In this document: positions 39,701 to 49,500 of the stretch, in pieces
Position numbering within the stretch: position 1 is the stretch's first letter
Layout of the letters: every line of letters begins with the position of its first letter
Source: Antedon bifida
Taxonomy: Eukaryota; Echinodermata; Crinoidea; Comatulida; Antedonidae
NCBI GenBank assembly: GCA_963402885.1
Contig: OY727094.1
Coordinates: forward strand, 3,908,501-3,972,500
Length of the DNA stretch: 64,000 nucleotides
Direction of reading: 5' to 3'
Translations under genes and position numbers: made by a program
Notes under the pieces: model-generated
What the model was told of the DNA's origin: nothing
Seen by the model: only the letters and a program-made list of their open reading frames with translations
Databases searched by the model: none

Positions 39701-40506
39701 GATAATCTATTATTTCCTGCGGCCATTAGAAATAGGACATTATAAATACTGAACTAGTAAATGTAGTATTATATTATAATCAATCATTTTCAGCATTAAC
39801 TAGAACTGTCTTCTTTGAAATAATGAATGATTTATGACGACTATTTTTGTCTTAATCTCTCATGCAAAAATATGGTAGTGATATGACATCATCATGTCCA
39901 TACAGTATATGGGCACATCACATTTTTTTTGTCACAACATAAAGTTGACAGAGCTTAAGAATGAACTAGTTTCTCTCACTCTTGTGGGATTATTACCATT
40001 TACTTGCCCCATTATGAATATTAAGTTTGTTTGTTTAATTTATTTATTTTCCACACATTGAACAAAAAGAACAAAGACAATGTGTGAAAGGAGATCAAAA
40101 TAAGTAAAAATTACTTTAAGCATTGACCACTTAAGCAGTTGTCAACATGACAAGGAAACTAATAACTCTAAAATATTGACCAAAAAAAATAAGAAAAAAA
40201 AAAAAATTGACATTGAATGTTATCAAATAATTATGCCATAAAAGTTAAAAATTAACTAATACAAGATTATTTACTATAATGTCAACAAAACAGATTTAAA
40301 AAAAGGATAAATTATGAAATGTAGTCGTTAATTAGTGATTGCTTATAGGTGATTTTAAAACTTGCTAAGTTAGTATACCTGTAGTATGATAGTCTTCCAT
40401 CTGAGAGGCTAAACCATCTTCTTTGATATCCTTTTAGATAATTCGTCCATTTATACAGCCAACCTGTAAATAGGTCACTTCCAGAAGAACTGCTTTTATC
40501 AGACAT
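12726..40506 (-). CDS. OSBP: oxysterol-binding protein, complete, 13 coding exons
   Basis: Sterol/PI4P exchanger at ER-Golgi contacts. Exons: 40506-40379, 38469-38261, 34306-34056, 29591-29411, 21644-21524, 19622-19478, 18761-18621, 16216-15971, 14801-14580, 14185-14090, 14000-13825, 13443-13223, 12868-12726. Sum 2280 nt, 759 aa (human about 807), all phases closing. Domains: PH at about residues 14-108 (GWLYKWTNYLKGYQRRWF, CRGTINL, ERQKWVTALELAKAKA), targeting the Golgi; a coiled segment at 113-256 (NDLIVKHGAALQRAL, ERATLFRITSNAMINACN, QRIRLEETLELLAKQHN); FFAT motif EFFDA at about 269-273 for VAP binding; lipid-binding ORD from about 385, with SLNLWSIMKNCIGKELSKIPMP, KPFNPLLGETYE and the fingerprint EQVSHHPPAAA at about 473-483. 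Start ATG lies 21 nt inside an exon with acceptor at 40528, so a 5' non-coding exon is expected upstream. The long Ala/Gly-rich N-terminus of mammalian OSBP is absent. Introns hold two large minisatellites and many MITEs. OSBP2/ORP4 is one gene with OSBP in most invertebrates. Confidence 0.97.
13514..13800 (+). mobile_element. tRNA-derived SINE-A, copy 1
   Basis: tRNA-like head GAGTGGCCGAGTGGTTAAG (A box, Ser/Leu-like) followed by a body with GGACTATAAACCGTAGGTCC, GTGCACTTTAAAGAACC and GGGGTTACCCCGGTGTACT, then AAATAAAC repeats. It fills most of OSBP intron 11 (13444-13824). Confidence 0.75.
14255..14490 (+). repeat. 25-nt degenerate tandem repeat
   Basis: About nine units around TAATGTCCATTGGGCTAGTA, drifting toward the right end. 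OSBP intron 9, close to exons 9 and 10. Confidence 0.85.
14823..14987 (+). mobile_element. MITE-T copy 6
   Basis: Full-length copy ending only 21 nt upstream of the OSBP exon 9 acceptor. The remaining intron end is a pyrimidine tract, so the branch point probably lies at or inside the MITE end. Confidence 0.88.
15041..15148 (+). mobile_element. MITE-T copy 7, truncated
   Basis: Left terminus and middle present in OSBP intron 8; right terminus lost after ACTAAAGTTTAATT. Confidence 0.75.
16322..16575 (+). mobile_element. tRNA-derived SINE-B, copy 1
   Basis: tRNA-like head (AGCTCAGCGGTCTAGAGG, later GGTTTAAGTCC) followed by a body GTGGCTGGATCTCAATGG, AAAACAGCCAGAAAA and a degraded GGGCAACACTAG segment. 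OSBP intron 7, just before the 44-nt minisatellite. Confidence 0.7.
16815..18500 (+). repeat. 44-nt minisatellite, about 38 copies
   Basis: Unit ACACAGATGATGATACTGAG plus AGCATTGTGTTTGTATTTTATTGT, nearly invariant. Variants CACAAATG and GAGAACATT recur every third unit near 16850-17100 and again near 17630-17850. OSBP intron 7. Confidence 0.95.
18969..19130 (-). mobile_element. MITE-T copy 8
   Basis: Full-length copy in OSBP intron 6 with termini AAAGCTCTGCCTACACTGTC and GTAGACAAAGCT. Confidence 0.85.
19229..19412. mobile_element. palindromic MITE, GCTTGGTTC family, copy 2
   Basis: Same termini (AAGCTTGGTTCCCACTAG and the inverse) with repeated ACGTAACGCAAG and ACAAGCG segments. OSBP intron 6. 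Confidence 0.72.
19924..21110 (+). repeat. 17-nt minisatellite, about 70 copies
   Basis: Unit CTCCTGTTCAGGGGAsA where s is G or C and almost nothing else varies. Open in every plus-strand frame because 17 is coprime to 3 and the unit has no stop. Flanked by TAGAACTCCTCTATGGGAGA and by a diverged related repeat at 21110-21240. OSBP intron 5. Confidence 0.95.
21304..21486 (-). mobile_element. MITE-T copy 9
   Basis: Full-length copy in OSBP intron 5, 38 nt from the exon 5 donor, with three internal ACCATATTTGG units. Confidence 0.88.
21840..22010 (-). mobile_element. SINE-C fragment
   Basis: Shares CCTATAAACTAAGTTTCATT and an inverted B-box-like GACTTGAACC with the copy at 2970-3125. Diverged and rearranged. 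OSBP intron 4. Confidence 0.4.
23580..23616 (-). CDS. candidate alternative first exon of OSBP (short, PH-less isoform)
   Basis: Within OSBP intron 4 an ATG in good context (ACC before it) opens MCSCLKWMRKGK, followed by a usable donor (AAAG|GTAGTG). The exon is 37 nt and ends with one spare base, exactly the phase required by OSBP exon 5 at 21644 (G + AT = Asp). Joining would give about 515 aa, keeping the FFAT motif and ORD but replacing the PH domain with a Cys-x-Cys plus basic tail, the type of sequence that can be palmitoylated. Short PH-less forms exist for mammalian ORP1 and ORP4. The exon is inference: a short ATG-plus-donor with correct phase can occur by chance in a 7.7 kb intron. 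Confidence 0.35.
24078..24263 (+). mobile_element. MITE-T copy 10
   Basis: Full-length copy in OSBP intron 4 with three internal AAATATGGTAGTGATATG units, one more than the commonest form. Confidence 0.88.
25612..26660 (+). repeat. tandem segmental duplication, one copy interrupted
   Basis: CTAATTCCTACAAATGACCT through GGGAAAGTAAAACAAATTG occurs at about 25628-25735 and 26433-26541. TTAATTTCAATACTGC through ATTTTTACTTTATA occurs at about 26330-26402 and 26579-26650. The first copy is split by the TTAA element. Confidence 0.75.
25752..26306. mobile_element. 555-bp nonautonomous element with TTAA duplication (piggyBac-like)
   Basis: Inverted termini AGATGTATTGTCCCTTTGA and TCAAGGGACAATACATCT, flanked on both sides by TTAA (25748-25751, 26307-26310). 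No ORF of note. The flanks without the element are duplicated at about 26430-26660, where a single TTAA marks the empty site. Confidence 0.75.
26743..26880 (-). mobile_element. MITE-T copy 11, left end lost
   Basis: Four internal ACCATATTTAAGCATATCACT-like units; only the right terminus (AGTTTGATAGTG then GACAAAGCTTTA) is intact. Confidence 0.8.
27715..28110 (+). repeat. irregular tandem repeat, about four units of 90-112 nt
   Basis: GCAAGCCTTATTTTTATCTC and CCCAGTCGACTACATACA recur at about 27790, 27902 and 27993, separated by diverged GAGTTCTGTATCTATGATAT and GGTCTTAAATTAGCAT. A partial unit precedes them. OSBP intron 4. Confidence 0.85.
28969..29107 (+). mobile_element. MITE-T copy 12
   Basis: Left terminus intact, right side shortened to CACAATTCTGTAGACAGAACCT. 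OSBP intron 4. Confidence 0.83.
29158..29222 (+). mobile_element. tRNA-like SINE head fragment
   Basis: GTAGCAGGATGGTTAAC and GTTCAAATCC at tRNA-like spacing, not obviously one of SINE-A/B/C. OSBP intron 4. Confidence 0.4.
30490..30832 (+). repeat. dispersed GGGGACAC/TTAAGGGG repeats
   Basis: Two neighbouring copies with CCTATTAAGGGGACAC and the inverse-like CCCCTTAATA. Related copies occur at 15183-15320, 24605-24705 and flanking the 17-nt minisatellite, whose unit resembles this sequence. OSBP intron 3. Confidence 0.6.
31288..31425 (+). mobile_element. MITE-T copy 13
   Basis: Copy in OSBP intron 3 with one internal AAATATGG unit and a degraded left end (AAAGCTGTTTACCCTATC). Confidence 0.83.
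31546..31737 (-). mobile_element. MITE-T copy 14
   Basis: Full-length copy with three internal ACCATATTTGG units, 120 bp from copy 13 and in opposite orientation. Confidence 0.88.
33161..33319 (+). mobile_element. MITE-T copy 15
   Basis: Near full-length copy in OSBP intron 3; the right terminus has lost part of GTAGACAGAGC. Confidence 0.85.
33893..33985 (+). repeat. polypurine tract
   Basis: About 90 nt almost entirely A/G (GGAAGGAGG, GAGGAGAGAAGG, AGGAGGGGGAGG); on the transcribed minus strand it is polypyrimidine, starting about 70 nt after the OSBP exon 3 donor. Confidence 0.7.
34406..34547 (-). mobile_element. MITE-T copy 16
   Basis: Copy in OSBP intron 2, about 100 nt upstream of the exon 3 acceptor; one internal unit. 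Confidence 0.85.
34988..35290 (-). CDS. candidate alternative upstream exon(s) of OSBP with a membrane segment
   Basis: In OSBP intron 2, two short open stretches end in strong donors. 35290-35203 starts MYKMKTGNGPYKG and ends in GGTT|GTAAGT. 35128-34988 encodes a strongly hydrophobic run (VIICTFLIGLVLIVLAMWV) and ends in AAAT|GTAAGT. Both end in phase 1, the phase OSBP exon 3 needs, and the second could also start at its own ATG (35093, AAGATGG context). If used, they would put a membrane anchor in place of the PH domain. The 74-nt intron between them is short and its acceptor is weak. T-rich antisense DNA easily yields hydrophobic ORFs, so confidence is low. Confidence 0.15.
35911..36186 (+). 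repeat. 94-nt tandem triplication
   Basis: GTTAATAATAATACTTTGAC starts at about 35912, 36006 and 36100; units are nearly identical. OSBP intron 2. Confidence 0.9.
36940..36976. repeat. perfect 17-bp inverted repeat with 3-nt loop
   Basis: ATTAAATCAGGGAGGTA, TTA, then the exact inverse. OSBP intron 2. Confidence 0.9.
38782..39003 (-). mobile_element. SINE-A, copy 2 (head missing)
   Basis: Inverse copy of the same body (TACACCGGGGTAACCCCCTA, GGGTTCTTTAAAGTTCACAT, GGACCTACGGTTTATAGTCC) without the tRNA head. OSBP intron 1. Confidence 0.75.
39866..39957 (+). mobile_element. MITE-T copy 17, left half lost
   Basis: Begins inside the AAATATGGTAGTGATATG unit and runs to GACAGAGCTTA. OSBP intron 1. 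Confidence 0.8.
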
Positions 40507-40581
40507 TGTCTTCTTTTTATAGTTTTCCTGCAAAAAAAGGTAACATTTCAAGGCAAATTTATAATATATTTAGACGATCAA

Positions 40582-40736
40582 TAAGCTCTGTCTACACTAT
40601 CAAACTTTATATGACGAAAAATGTGATGTGTCCATATAGACATGATGATATCATATCACTACTACCATATTTGGGAATATCACTACCATATTTGGACACA
40701 TCACATTTTTTTGTCTGATAGTTTAGACAGAGCTTA
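40582..40736 (-). mobile_element. MITE-T copy 18
   Basis: Full-length copy about 55 nt upstream of the acceptor of the first OSBP coding exon. Confidence 0.87.
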
Positions 40737-40801
40737 ACAGTCACAGTTATTCAAACTTGTATCATGATGGTGTAGCTTTAGTGGTTGCGTTTCAACTTCC
40801 A

Positions 40802-40880
40802 TACCCAAGGACACCCGGGGTCCAGGACACCCAGGGTCCAGGACACCCAGGGTCCAGGACACCCAGGGTCCAGGACACCT
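40802..40880 (+). repeat. 16-nt GC-rich tandem repeat, five units
   Basis: AGGACACCCAGGGTCC repeated, GC-rich in otherwise AT-rich DNA. Upstream of the first OSBP coding exon. Confidence 0.9.
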
Positions 40881-41026
40881 AGTGCCATGGTTTTAACTCA
40901 TAACTGTTTCTACTCCACTCAAATGAAACTTAATAGCGGAACATACAAGTTCTATTCTACCTGTAGATTTCAATCTGTCGTTTAATCTAACCTCATGTTT
41001 CAAATCTAATCTTACCAAACCTAGTG

Positions 41027-41238
41027 TTAAACTATGTCTACACTATCAATAAAAAAAATGGGATGTGCTCATGGACATGATGATGTCATATCACTACCAT
41101 ATTTAAGCATATCACTACCATATTTAAGCATATCATTACCATATTTAAGCATATCACTACCATATTTAAGCATATCACTACCATATTTGGGCACACTTTT
41201 TTTTGTCAAACTAGTTTGATAGTGTAGACAGAGCTTTA
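41027..41238 (-). mobile_element. MITE-T copy 19, expanded internal repeat
   Basis: Carries five consecutive ACCATATTTAAGCATATCA-type units (41096-41190), the largest internal expansion in the window. Confidence 0.88.
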
Positions 41239-41656
41239 ACAAGACAATGATGATACTTTCTCCTAAGTAGAATACAAGTAGATCTAGTTTAAAATGTTGA
41301 CATGGTCCCTAATGAATATTGTAATATTATTCTGTATTAATACCACCAGGTAATCATAACAAAAAGTCAATCAGTCAATATTATCTGGAGTGGGTGATTC
41401 ACTTTGAATAAACATCAGAATTGTGCAACATTCATAATTAACTGAACAAGACTGAGACAGTGATAAAAATAGTATTTAAAAACAAATTATTTATGTCTAA
41501 TCGATTAGACTACAATAATTAGTACAGTCCTGTATGGTGCGCAAAGCTGTCATTTATTCAGAAATAAAGAACTTAGACTTAGACTAGAGTACAGTAAGAC
41601 ATAGTTGACAGTTTGGCTCCTATTTTCAATTTAAGTGTACATTTTTTATGTATGAA

Positions 41657-41682
41657 CCATGGAGGTATAAATACCTCCATGT
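41657..41682. repeat. short palindrome CATGGAGGTA...TACCTCCATG
   Basis: Ten-bp perfect arms with a short loop, flanked on both sides by TGTATGAACCA direct copies. Shares the GGAGGTA/TACCTCC core with 36940-36976. Confidence 0.75.
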
Positions 41683-43515
41683 ATGAACCAAGACAGAGAT
41701 GGCCCACTTTCTATAATTATTATCGGAAGTTTGTCTGTCTGCTCCAAAAATAACTTTCAACAAAATAAATCCATATTGAAACAAACTGGAGACTGTCCTC
41801 TGGGTGTAGGCCTACCATTGGAGAAGATTTATAACATTGCATTAACATATTGTTACATTGCTAGACAGCTCTGTTTGAATTACACGATTGGACATTTTAT
41901 CAAATCAAATGGCAATCTGAAACCCAGCTATTCAAATACACAAAGTAAATAAAATGACCTAGAAATTCAATGCAATGACAGAAGGTGCTTGCAACGTAAT
42001 TATCTATTTTTTATGATAAATGAGAGAGATAGTGGGTGGCAATTTTGGTGGGTGGCAATTTGAATCAATTATTTGGATTCAAATTGCGCAAAAAAAAAAA
42101 ACTAATTCAAATTGTGTATACACTAACACTAACAGTACACATAATGCATGGAGAGTACAAACAATAATTACCACTTCTATCAAAAAATACCAAAATGGGA
42201 AAATAGAAATGTTATTAAATAATAAAATTTAAGAAGATTACGAATAAACATTTAGCTATTTGTATAACTATAATTAAATTAATTAATACGATATGGCATT
42301 CGTAATAAATAAATATAATTGTGAATGTGAGTGAATAGCAACATAAATAATATCAACATAATAACACAGACTTAATGCTAGTTAATACTTAGGCCTACTG
42401 CTAGCCTATAGGCTTGATGACAGGTTAAATCCTACCTATACCTAGCCGGAAACAGCTGTTCACTGCCTACTAAAACTGTCCTAAATTCTCACTGTATAGC
42501 CTAGCATCTAGCCTAGGCCTAGCCTTTTTATATTTTATTCGTCGTATGATATCTCATCATTCATTTACACTTTCTACATATATTTGCTACTACTTACACT
42601 TATTATTCAGTAATTATTTGACGGCCAGCCATAGAAATCAGCACACGGCATCCAGTTCAAAAGCGGCAATATGGAATAAGCTAGGCTGGCATTGACAATG
42701 CCAAATCAGTGCTACCTGTTCTACGCGTGACGTGTACCGGGGACAAATTCGATTCAGTCCCGGTGGTTCGACGAAAAAGGTGGTGTCGCAATCGAAGAAA
42801 GGGTTACGTTTTCCGTAATGCATAGGCTCATATTACCAGACACCAGAAAAATAGTAATTGAATGTACGACGACCGTCTGTATAACGGCGACTAATAAATC
42901 TTATAAAATTAATTTTGTGGTTCCACATACATCAAAAGCAAGTAATTACACACAATAATAAAATTTAGTGTTTTTTACGGTAAATGTTATTTAGAATTTG
43001 TTTACTTTACATCTTTAAATAAATAACAAATGAAGGTTCAATAAAAGCTCCGTTTCAGATAGCAGATAACACAAAAACAAAAGTTTTTGTCACTGTTAAT
43101 TTTATTGATAGGGCTACTTGTATATTACTATTTCTAATTAAATATATTCTTTAAAAGTATTTCAATTTTAATCAAGCCATAACTATTCTTTTTAATTAAA
43201 AGATTTAAAAGCATAATGCGTTGATCTATCAGAAAATATTATAAAATCAGTGTAGTTAGTTCAGTTTATAGTGTCTTTTTTAAAATGAACATTTTTCATA
43301 TTCAGTTTCATTTTTGTTTTTGGAAGAGCATTAAATGCTTTACTATCATACCACTTCAGGAGTTTCTCTTTCAATGTAAGAACTTAAAGGAATATTTAAA
43401 TTATAGTTTTCCAAATCTAAAATATTGTATAGCATATCAAATTACTTAAGTACGCATTTTCTAAAAATTAGGTTTAAGTAAAAGCCCATCCACTATGAGT
43501 AGACTTCTTGTTTAC

Positions 43516-46500
43516 TTAGATTGCATTCTGTTCAGTGTCTTCAGATGTTACATCCGATTCCTCTACAGTTTTATTTGTACCCACATCATCATCATCCGCC
43601 ATCTCAGATGTCTCTACATTTTCTTCTTTCGCGTTATCTTCACTAGCTTGGTCATCTTTCACGCTGCATAAAGTGCGCTCAAATAACATAAGAAGTTCGC
43701 AATGAGGGGTGTGTGGAAAGAGGTCAACTGGAACCGCTTTCACGAGTCGGAATGGAACTCCTTTACTCTTGATGGATATTCGCCTACATAAACTGAAATT
43801 TAAAAAAAATCTTTAATCAAATTAATTGTAAAAAAAAGTAAATCACACAGCATACTCACAATAAAAATGAGTAAAAATCCCTTTGCTCTTTACGAATTGG
43901 TGCTATATGAATGTCGCATTATATATATTATATAGTAAAATACATACTTAACTGTACTTCTTGCTTTTATCCAGAATTCTTTTATTCAATATTTTAATTG
44001 ATAATGCAAGCAACATTTGACAAAATATTAAACAATTAATAGTACTTACTCTACAAAGTTTCCAATAGCAATATTTGGGTTGCATGACACGTAGACAAGC
44101 TTCTCCAAGTATGCACATCTTCTTATTGATTCTATCACTTTCTTATCTAACATCAAGAACAAATAAAAAAAAATGGATTTACAGAAATTTAATTTAAGAC
44201 AATGGGTTCTTTTAGGAGTGATGAAAATTCATTTTGGATGTCTACCGGAGACTGCTTGATAATAATGATGTAACTTACGCAAACCAGCTCTGGGAGGATC
44301 AACTATTGCAATGATATCTTTACAATTCTCTAAGCTACTAGTGAGGCTAGGCATCACGTCTTCAGCTTTACCACAATGAAACTCAATGTTATCGATACCT
44401 GGACAAAATAAACAAAGCAAAATTTTTAAAAAATTCACAAAAGCTGTAATGATACATACAAACAACGTAAATTCTTTTGAAGATGAAACTTCTTTAGAAT
44501 ATTGTTGCAAAAAGTAGTGCACATAATTGATGTTACAGTAAACACCCACCATTCAATTTAGCATTCTCCTTTGCATCATGGGTAGCTTGCTCATTCATCT
44601 CCACACCAATAACTCGATGAACATTCTAAAATAAAACAATACAATACATTCTTATAAATGATAAATACATGTTTGAGATACATCATGTAAATAAACTGTG
44701 TAAAGAACTTAAAATTTCATCAATAGAACCTATTTTTTAAGCTCTGTCTACACTCTATCAAATTTCTTGAAATGTCACAATACACTATTAACTAGTTTGA
44801 TAGTGTAGACTCTACTTATAACAGTAGTTCAACTCAAACTGTATTCATTTCTTTCCACCTACCTTAGCAATGGATATCCCTATAGTTCCAGTACCACAAC
44901 ACACATCTAATACTGTAGTTTTTTTAGTAGCACCGCACCAATCAGCAATTGTTTTATATAAAATTTCAGCTGCTTTTGTGTTTACTAAAATACAAACAAA
45001 ATTAAACTGCACTATGATGGTACATACTGTATATTATCTAGATAATAACATGGCTAGATAGCTTTTGATATATTTTTACACTGATTATTTGATATTAGAG
45101 AGGTTTTGCGAATACGATAACGAAAACGGATACGTCACGCACACATATTCGTTTTCGTAAGCCGGTAAAAATCTGTTTCGCACGGCAACGAAATATTGAG
45201 GGCGTCGTCCAAAATATGACTGCCGGAAAATTTGAGCGAAGCACAGGTACGTGTTGCTTTGTGCTTGGCTGCCTAGGCCTAGCGTAACATCAAAGCGAGT
45301 GAGGACTTTAAAAACTGCTATTTATAAAAATTGACCTGGCATTTTAGTAAATTACTTTAGTAAATTACTTTCAATAAATCTATAATTATATTATAATCAT
45401 GAATCATTCCTGATTCAAATGCAAAATGTGCAAAATAGATCAAAAACTATACTCGTTTTGTAGTTACGAATATGACTGGTGATTTTCGTCAACAGGAATA
45501 CGCTTTACGAATATGAAGTGGGGATCAGCTCAAAAGTTTCACAGATGTGTGACGTATCCGTTTTCGTAAGGTTGCGAAACCTATTATATATTGATTCTGA
45601 TATTCCTAATTTAATGTTTATGATGATTAATAATTTTATTTAAAGGGCCCTGAATATCAGTTAACCTACTGGGCTAAACTAGAAAGGGTGCCCTCTTTGA
45701 GGATGGATGAAATAAATATAACAAAAATAAAGCTTACCTTGGAAGAAAGCTTCTGGTGATACTCTGAACTTTAACCCCATCATGCTTTCATGAATACACT
45801 TTTCACCCCATAAATGCTCAAGAGGTTGCCTTTACATAGAAGAAACAGAACAAAGTACAATAGTAAATAAGCAAGATAATACATCTTAATTTTGGATATT
45901 TCAAATTGAATGGATTTTTAAAGGCCGGATTACAAGGGCCAGAAAAAATTCACAAACCTTTCTCTATCTTTCTGCAACTGGATATAAAGTGAAGTCAAAG
46001 AACATGACCTGCCTTCTCCTTCGACAAAGTAATCTCTTAAACTCTTTTTCTGCTTTGAAATCTCTTCCTTGAAAAATACAAGATAAAACAAAGATAAGGA
46101 AATAAATTATAAATTATGAATACATGATACATCCATAGTTGAACCAACAAATTTGCAGGTATACTTTAAGTAGTGAATTGCAAGAAGGCCTTTAGACTAG
46201 TTATTGTGTGTGGTTCAACGTAACACACTGTCAGAATAAAGCTCTGTCTACACTATCAGACTTCATGTGATAAAAAATGTGATGTGCCAATATATGGACA
46301 TGATGATGTCATATCACTACCATATTTGGGCACATCACACTTTTGTCAAACTAGTTGATAGTGTATACAGAACTTTACACACTGTGACAACGCCATAGAA
46401 TGCTAGGCCTAACGTAACACACTGTCAGAACGCAATACCAAGATGGGCCTAACCTCACCTCTGACAGTTTCTGCTGATGTAAATGTGCTATTGCCATAAT

Positions 46501-49500
46501 CTGGTTGTCTAAAGTCATCCTGACCACTAGCATATGCCAATAGCCCTTGTGAGTCTGGGGTTGATGGCTTGGTAAACCAGTTGATCTGATGTGTTTCTGG
46601 AAGGCTGCAGCTACTTTCTTCATATTGCTAGGAACATTACAGCAACAAGTGGGCTCAAGGACATCGACAGTTCCACCTGTAATTTGAAATCATCATTTAT
46701 TTTTATGTCTTTAGGCACATTTGGACAAGGATTACCAATAGTAAATTAATCACTGCCCTATCAGATAGGTGGTAATCCCCCTGATACAGGGGCTATTTTG
46801 TGAACCAGTTCAACTCGTCCTACCCGTCTCGAATGATGAACTGGGTTCTTTAAAGTGCACACAGGTTATAATTGTGTACACTGTACCTACGGTTTATAGT
46901 CCTTATCCGAGAAGACTTGTCCCACCACCAGAACTAGGAGCGAATGAGGCTCGAACCCATGCCGATATTGTTGGCTCTTTAGGTACAGTAAATGACACCT
47001 CCGCCATAATCGCTCGACCATTTGACTTGCTTTAATAGCTAAGTACTGTATTTAAAATGTGCTTTATATGATAACACAAGTCAGGTGTACACCAGATATA
47101 TCCGAGAAGACACAAGAAATATGGTTGAGGAGAGGCTTGAAGCTTTGCCAATTTTATAGCTATGGGCCACAGCGCTACTGACTTACCACTCTCTCACTCC
47201 ACTTGATTAATTCATGTTACAAAGATGGCCACTCCACTGATTCATGATACAGAATAAGAGTATAGACCTTGGGATTGGAAGGCAAGCATGTTAACCACCA
47301 AGCTACAGCTCCACTACAAAGCAAGAGTTTAATACATCTATAGGATAAAAACCAAAACAATCCCTGACCTTTGTACCTCCCGAACCTGAAGCCAACTGTG
47401 TTGTCATGGTCTTCGGAGCTTCTTCCAATACTGAATTCACATTTATTACGATATTCGTTAATGGCAGGCTGTAACAAAAATGATATCAACAGATTAACAC
47501 AATTTATATTAATCAAATCGTTACACTTGATTACTGTATTACATTTTTTATGGACTTACAAAAAAGAGGGATCATTTTCACCTTAGAACTGAATTAATAT
47601 TATCTGAGGTGCTTGCCTACGGTACCTGATCATATTCTCTTGACTTCTGTAATTATCCTGTAAAAAGACAATTTATATAACTACTTACTGATGGTATTAC
47701 TGATTGGAGCTCACAACATAAGTTATCATTCTTTAGTCTAAAGAAAAAAAAGACACAATTAGATTAAAATGAAAATCTATCAGAAACTGCATTGCAACAT
47801 GTATGCATTGGTTAAAGCTTTGTCTACACTATCAAACTAGTTTTACAAAAAAAGTGTGATGTGCCCAAATATGGCAGTGATATGCCCAAATTTGGTAGTG
47901 ATATGACATCATCATGTCCATATATATTTTTTTGTCACATGTTTGATAGTGTAGACAGAGCAGTCAGTCAGTTACATTCAGTTTGATACAGGTAGTAGTT
48001 CCAACTGCACTGAGCTGTGTAATGATGATAATGAGTATATTGTACAGTATATGACAAACCTTTGTGTACTTAGCCATGGCTTAAGTTCTGGTGTCTGTCT
48101 TTCAAAGGTTTTACCAAGGGTGATCATAAACTGTTCCATGCTCTCCTCCTTTAACTTCAGCTGGTCTTCATATGACTTATTCCAATATGGAATCACAGCA
48201 TTGCACAATCTAAATATATAAAGAAAAGTATGATTAACAATAATTGGGGAAGTTGTGGAAGCTAACAACCCAGTTTAAAGCTCTATCTACACATCAAACA
48301 AGAAAAATGTGATGTGCCCAAATATGGTAGTGATATGATATCATCATGTCCATATATGGCCACATTACATTTTTTTTGGTCACATAAACTTTGATAGCGT
48401 AGACAGAGTTTAAGAATCCAGTCTACACATTTAGGCTGTATGCACTTACAAGAACCATCTTTTGAAACCATGTCATTATTAATCACTGTGTTAGACCAGG
48501 AAGATAGGCTACCAGTTCTCACTTTGCTACCACAAGAGTGGCCTCACTGTATGTACCAATGGCATAAGAGATGAACAGTATTATCAAAATTGGTAGTAGG
48601 CCTACCTTTCTTCTGGCGTAAGTGTATCTTGCTTGCTCTTCTTAGCTGCTTGGTTACCATTATTATCACTGTCTTGTTTTCTCTTTGCTATCAATGGATC
48701 AGCTTTAGGCTTAGCGAGCTTTTGAAACAAAATGAATACATCTTTATAAAGTCTAACCTCAAGTAAACAAGAGAGGTTGAGACACAAAAACATCAAGCTT
48801 TAGAAATAATAAACACAGTTAGTTTATCTTGAAAAAGTGACAACCATTCAAAATGCCGAAAGCTCTATCTACACCATCAGACTTTATGTGACAAACAAAA
48901 TGTGATGTACCCATTTACGACACGATGATTTCAATTCAATTTTATTTTTATAAGATACATCATTATGTAATAACATAAATAACAGTGTTTTTTTTTTTTT
49001 TAAAGATGATGTCATATCACTACCATATTTGGGCACATCACACTTATTTTGTCAAACTAGTTTGATAGTGTAAACAGAGATTTACCTCTACTTTGGAATT
49101 AAAAGCTCTGGAAGAAGTACACAATCAAGTACACAAGACAGGTGTATTGAGACGGAAAACAACAGATATTAATAACAATTTCAGCCACATTTTTTGTTTC
49201 AATGTTAAAGTACAGAAGTACCTCAACATCAATATTTATAAATTGTTTCTACCTTGGCACGTAATACTTGATTCTTCCATTTATGTCCATTTAAAACTTT
49301 TAAAGCTTCCTCTCGATCCTCTTCACATCTATAAATATATAATGCAATATATGATCATTAACAAATTTGTTTAATCATTTAAGAGGGACACACAAGCTAC
49401 AGCTTTATAAGTCTCAACATCAAGGTAAAAATCATATTTCAGCTTCTTCCTTAAGCTGAAATAGTCTTTATCAAACTGATCATAAAGGTTTGTGTACATG

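Larger units (their letters stand above)
40528..43515. other. OSBP upstream region and TRMT2A 3' flank
   Basis: Upstream of the first OSBP coding exon on the minus strand. Holds MITEs (40582-40736, 41027-41238), a 16-nt tandem repeat (40806-40880), a palindrome (41657-41682) and, at about 42610-42850, the only GC-richer patch, which is where an OSBP 5' UTR exon and promoter are expected (a possible donor AACAG|GTAGCA reads on the minus strand there). No conserved coding exon seen. Confidence 0.45.
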
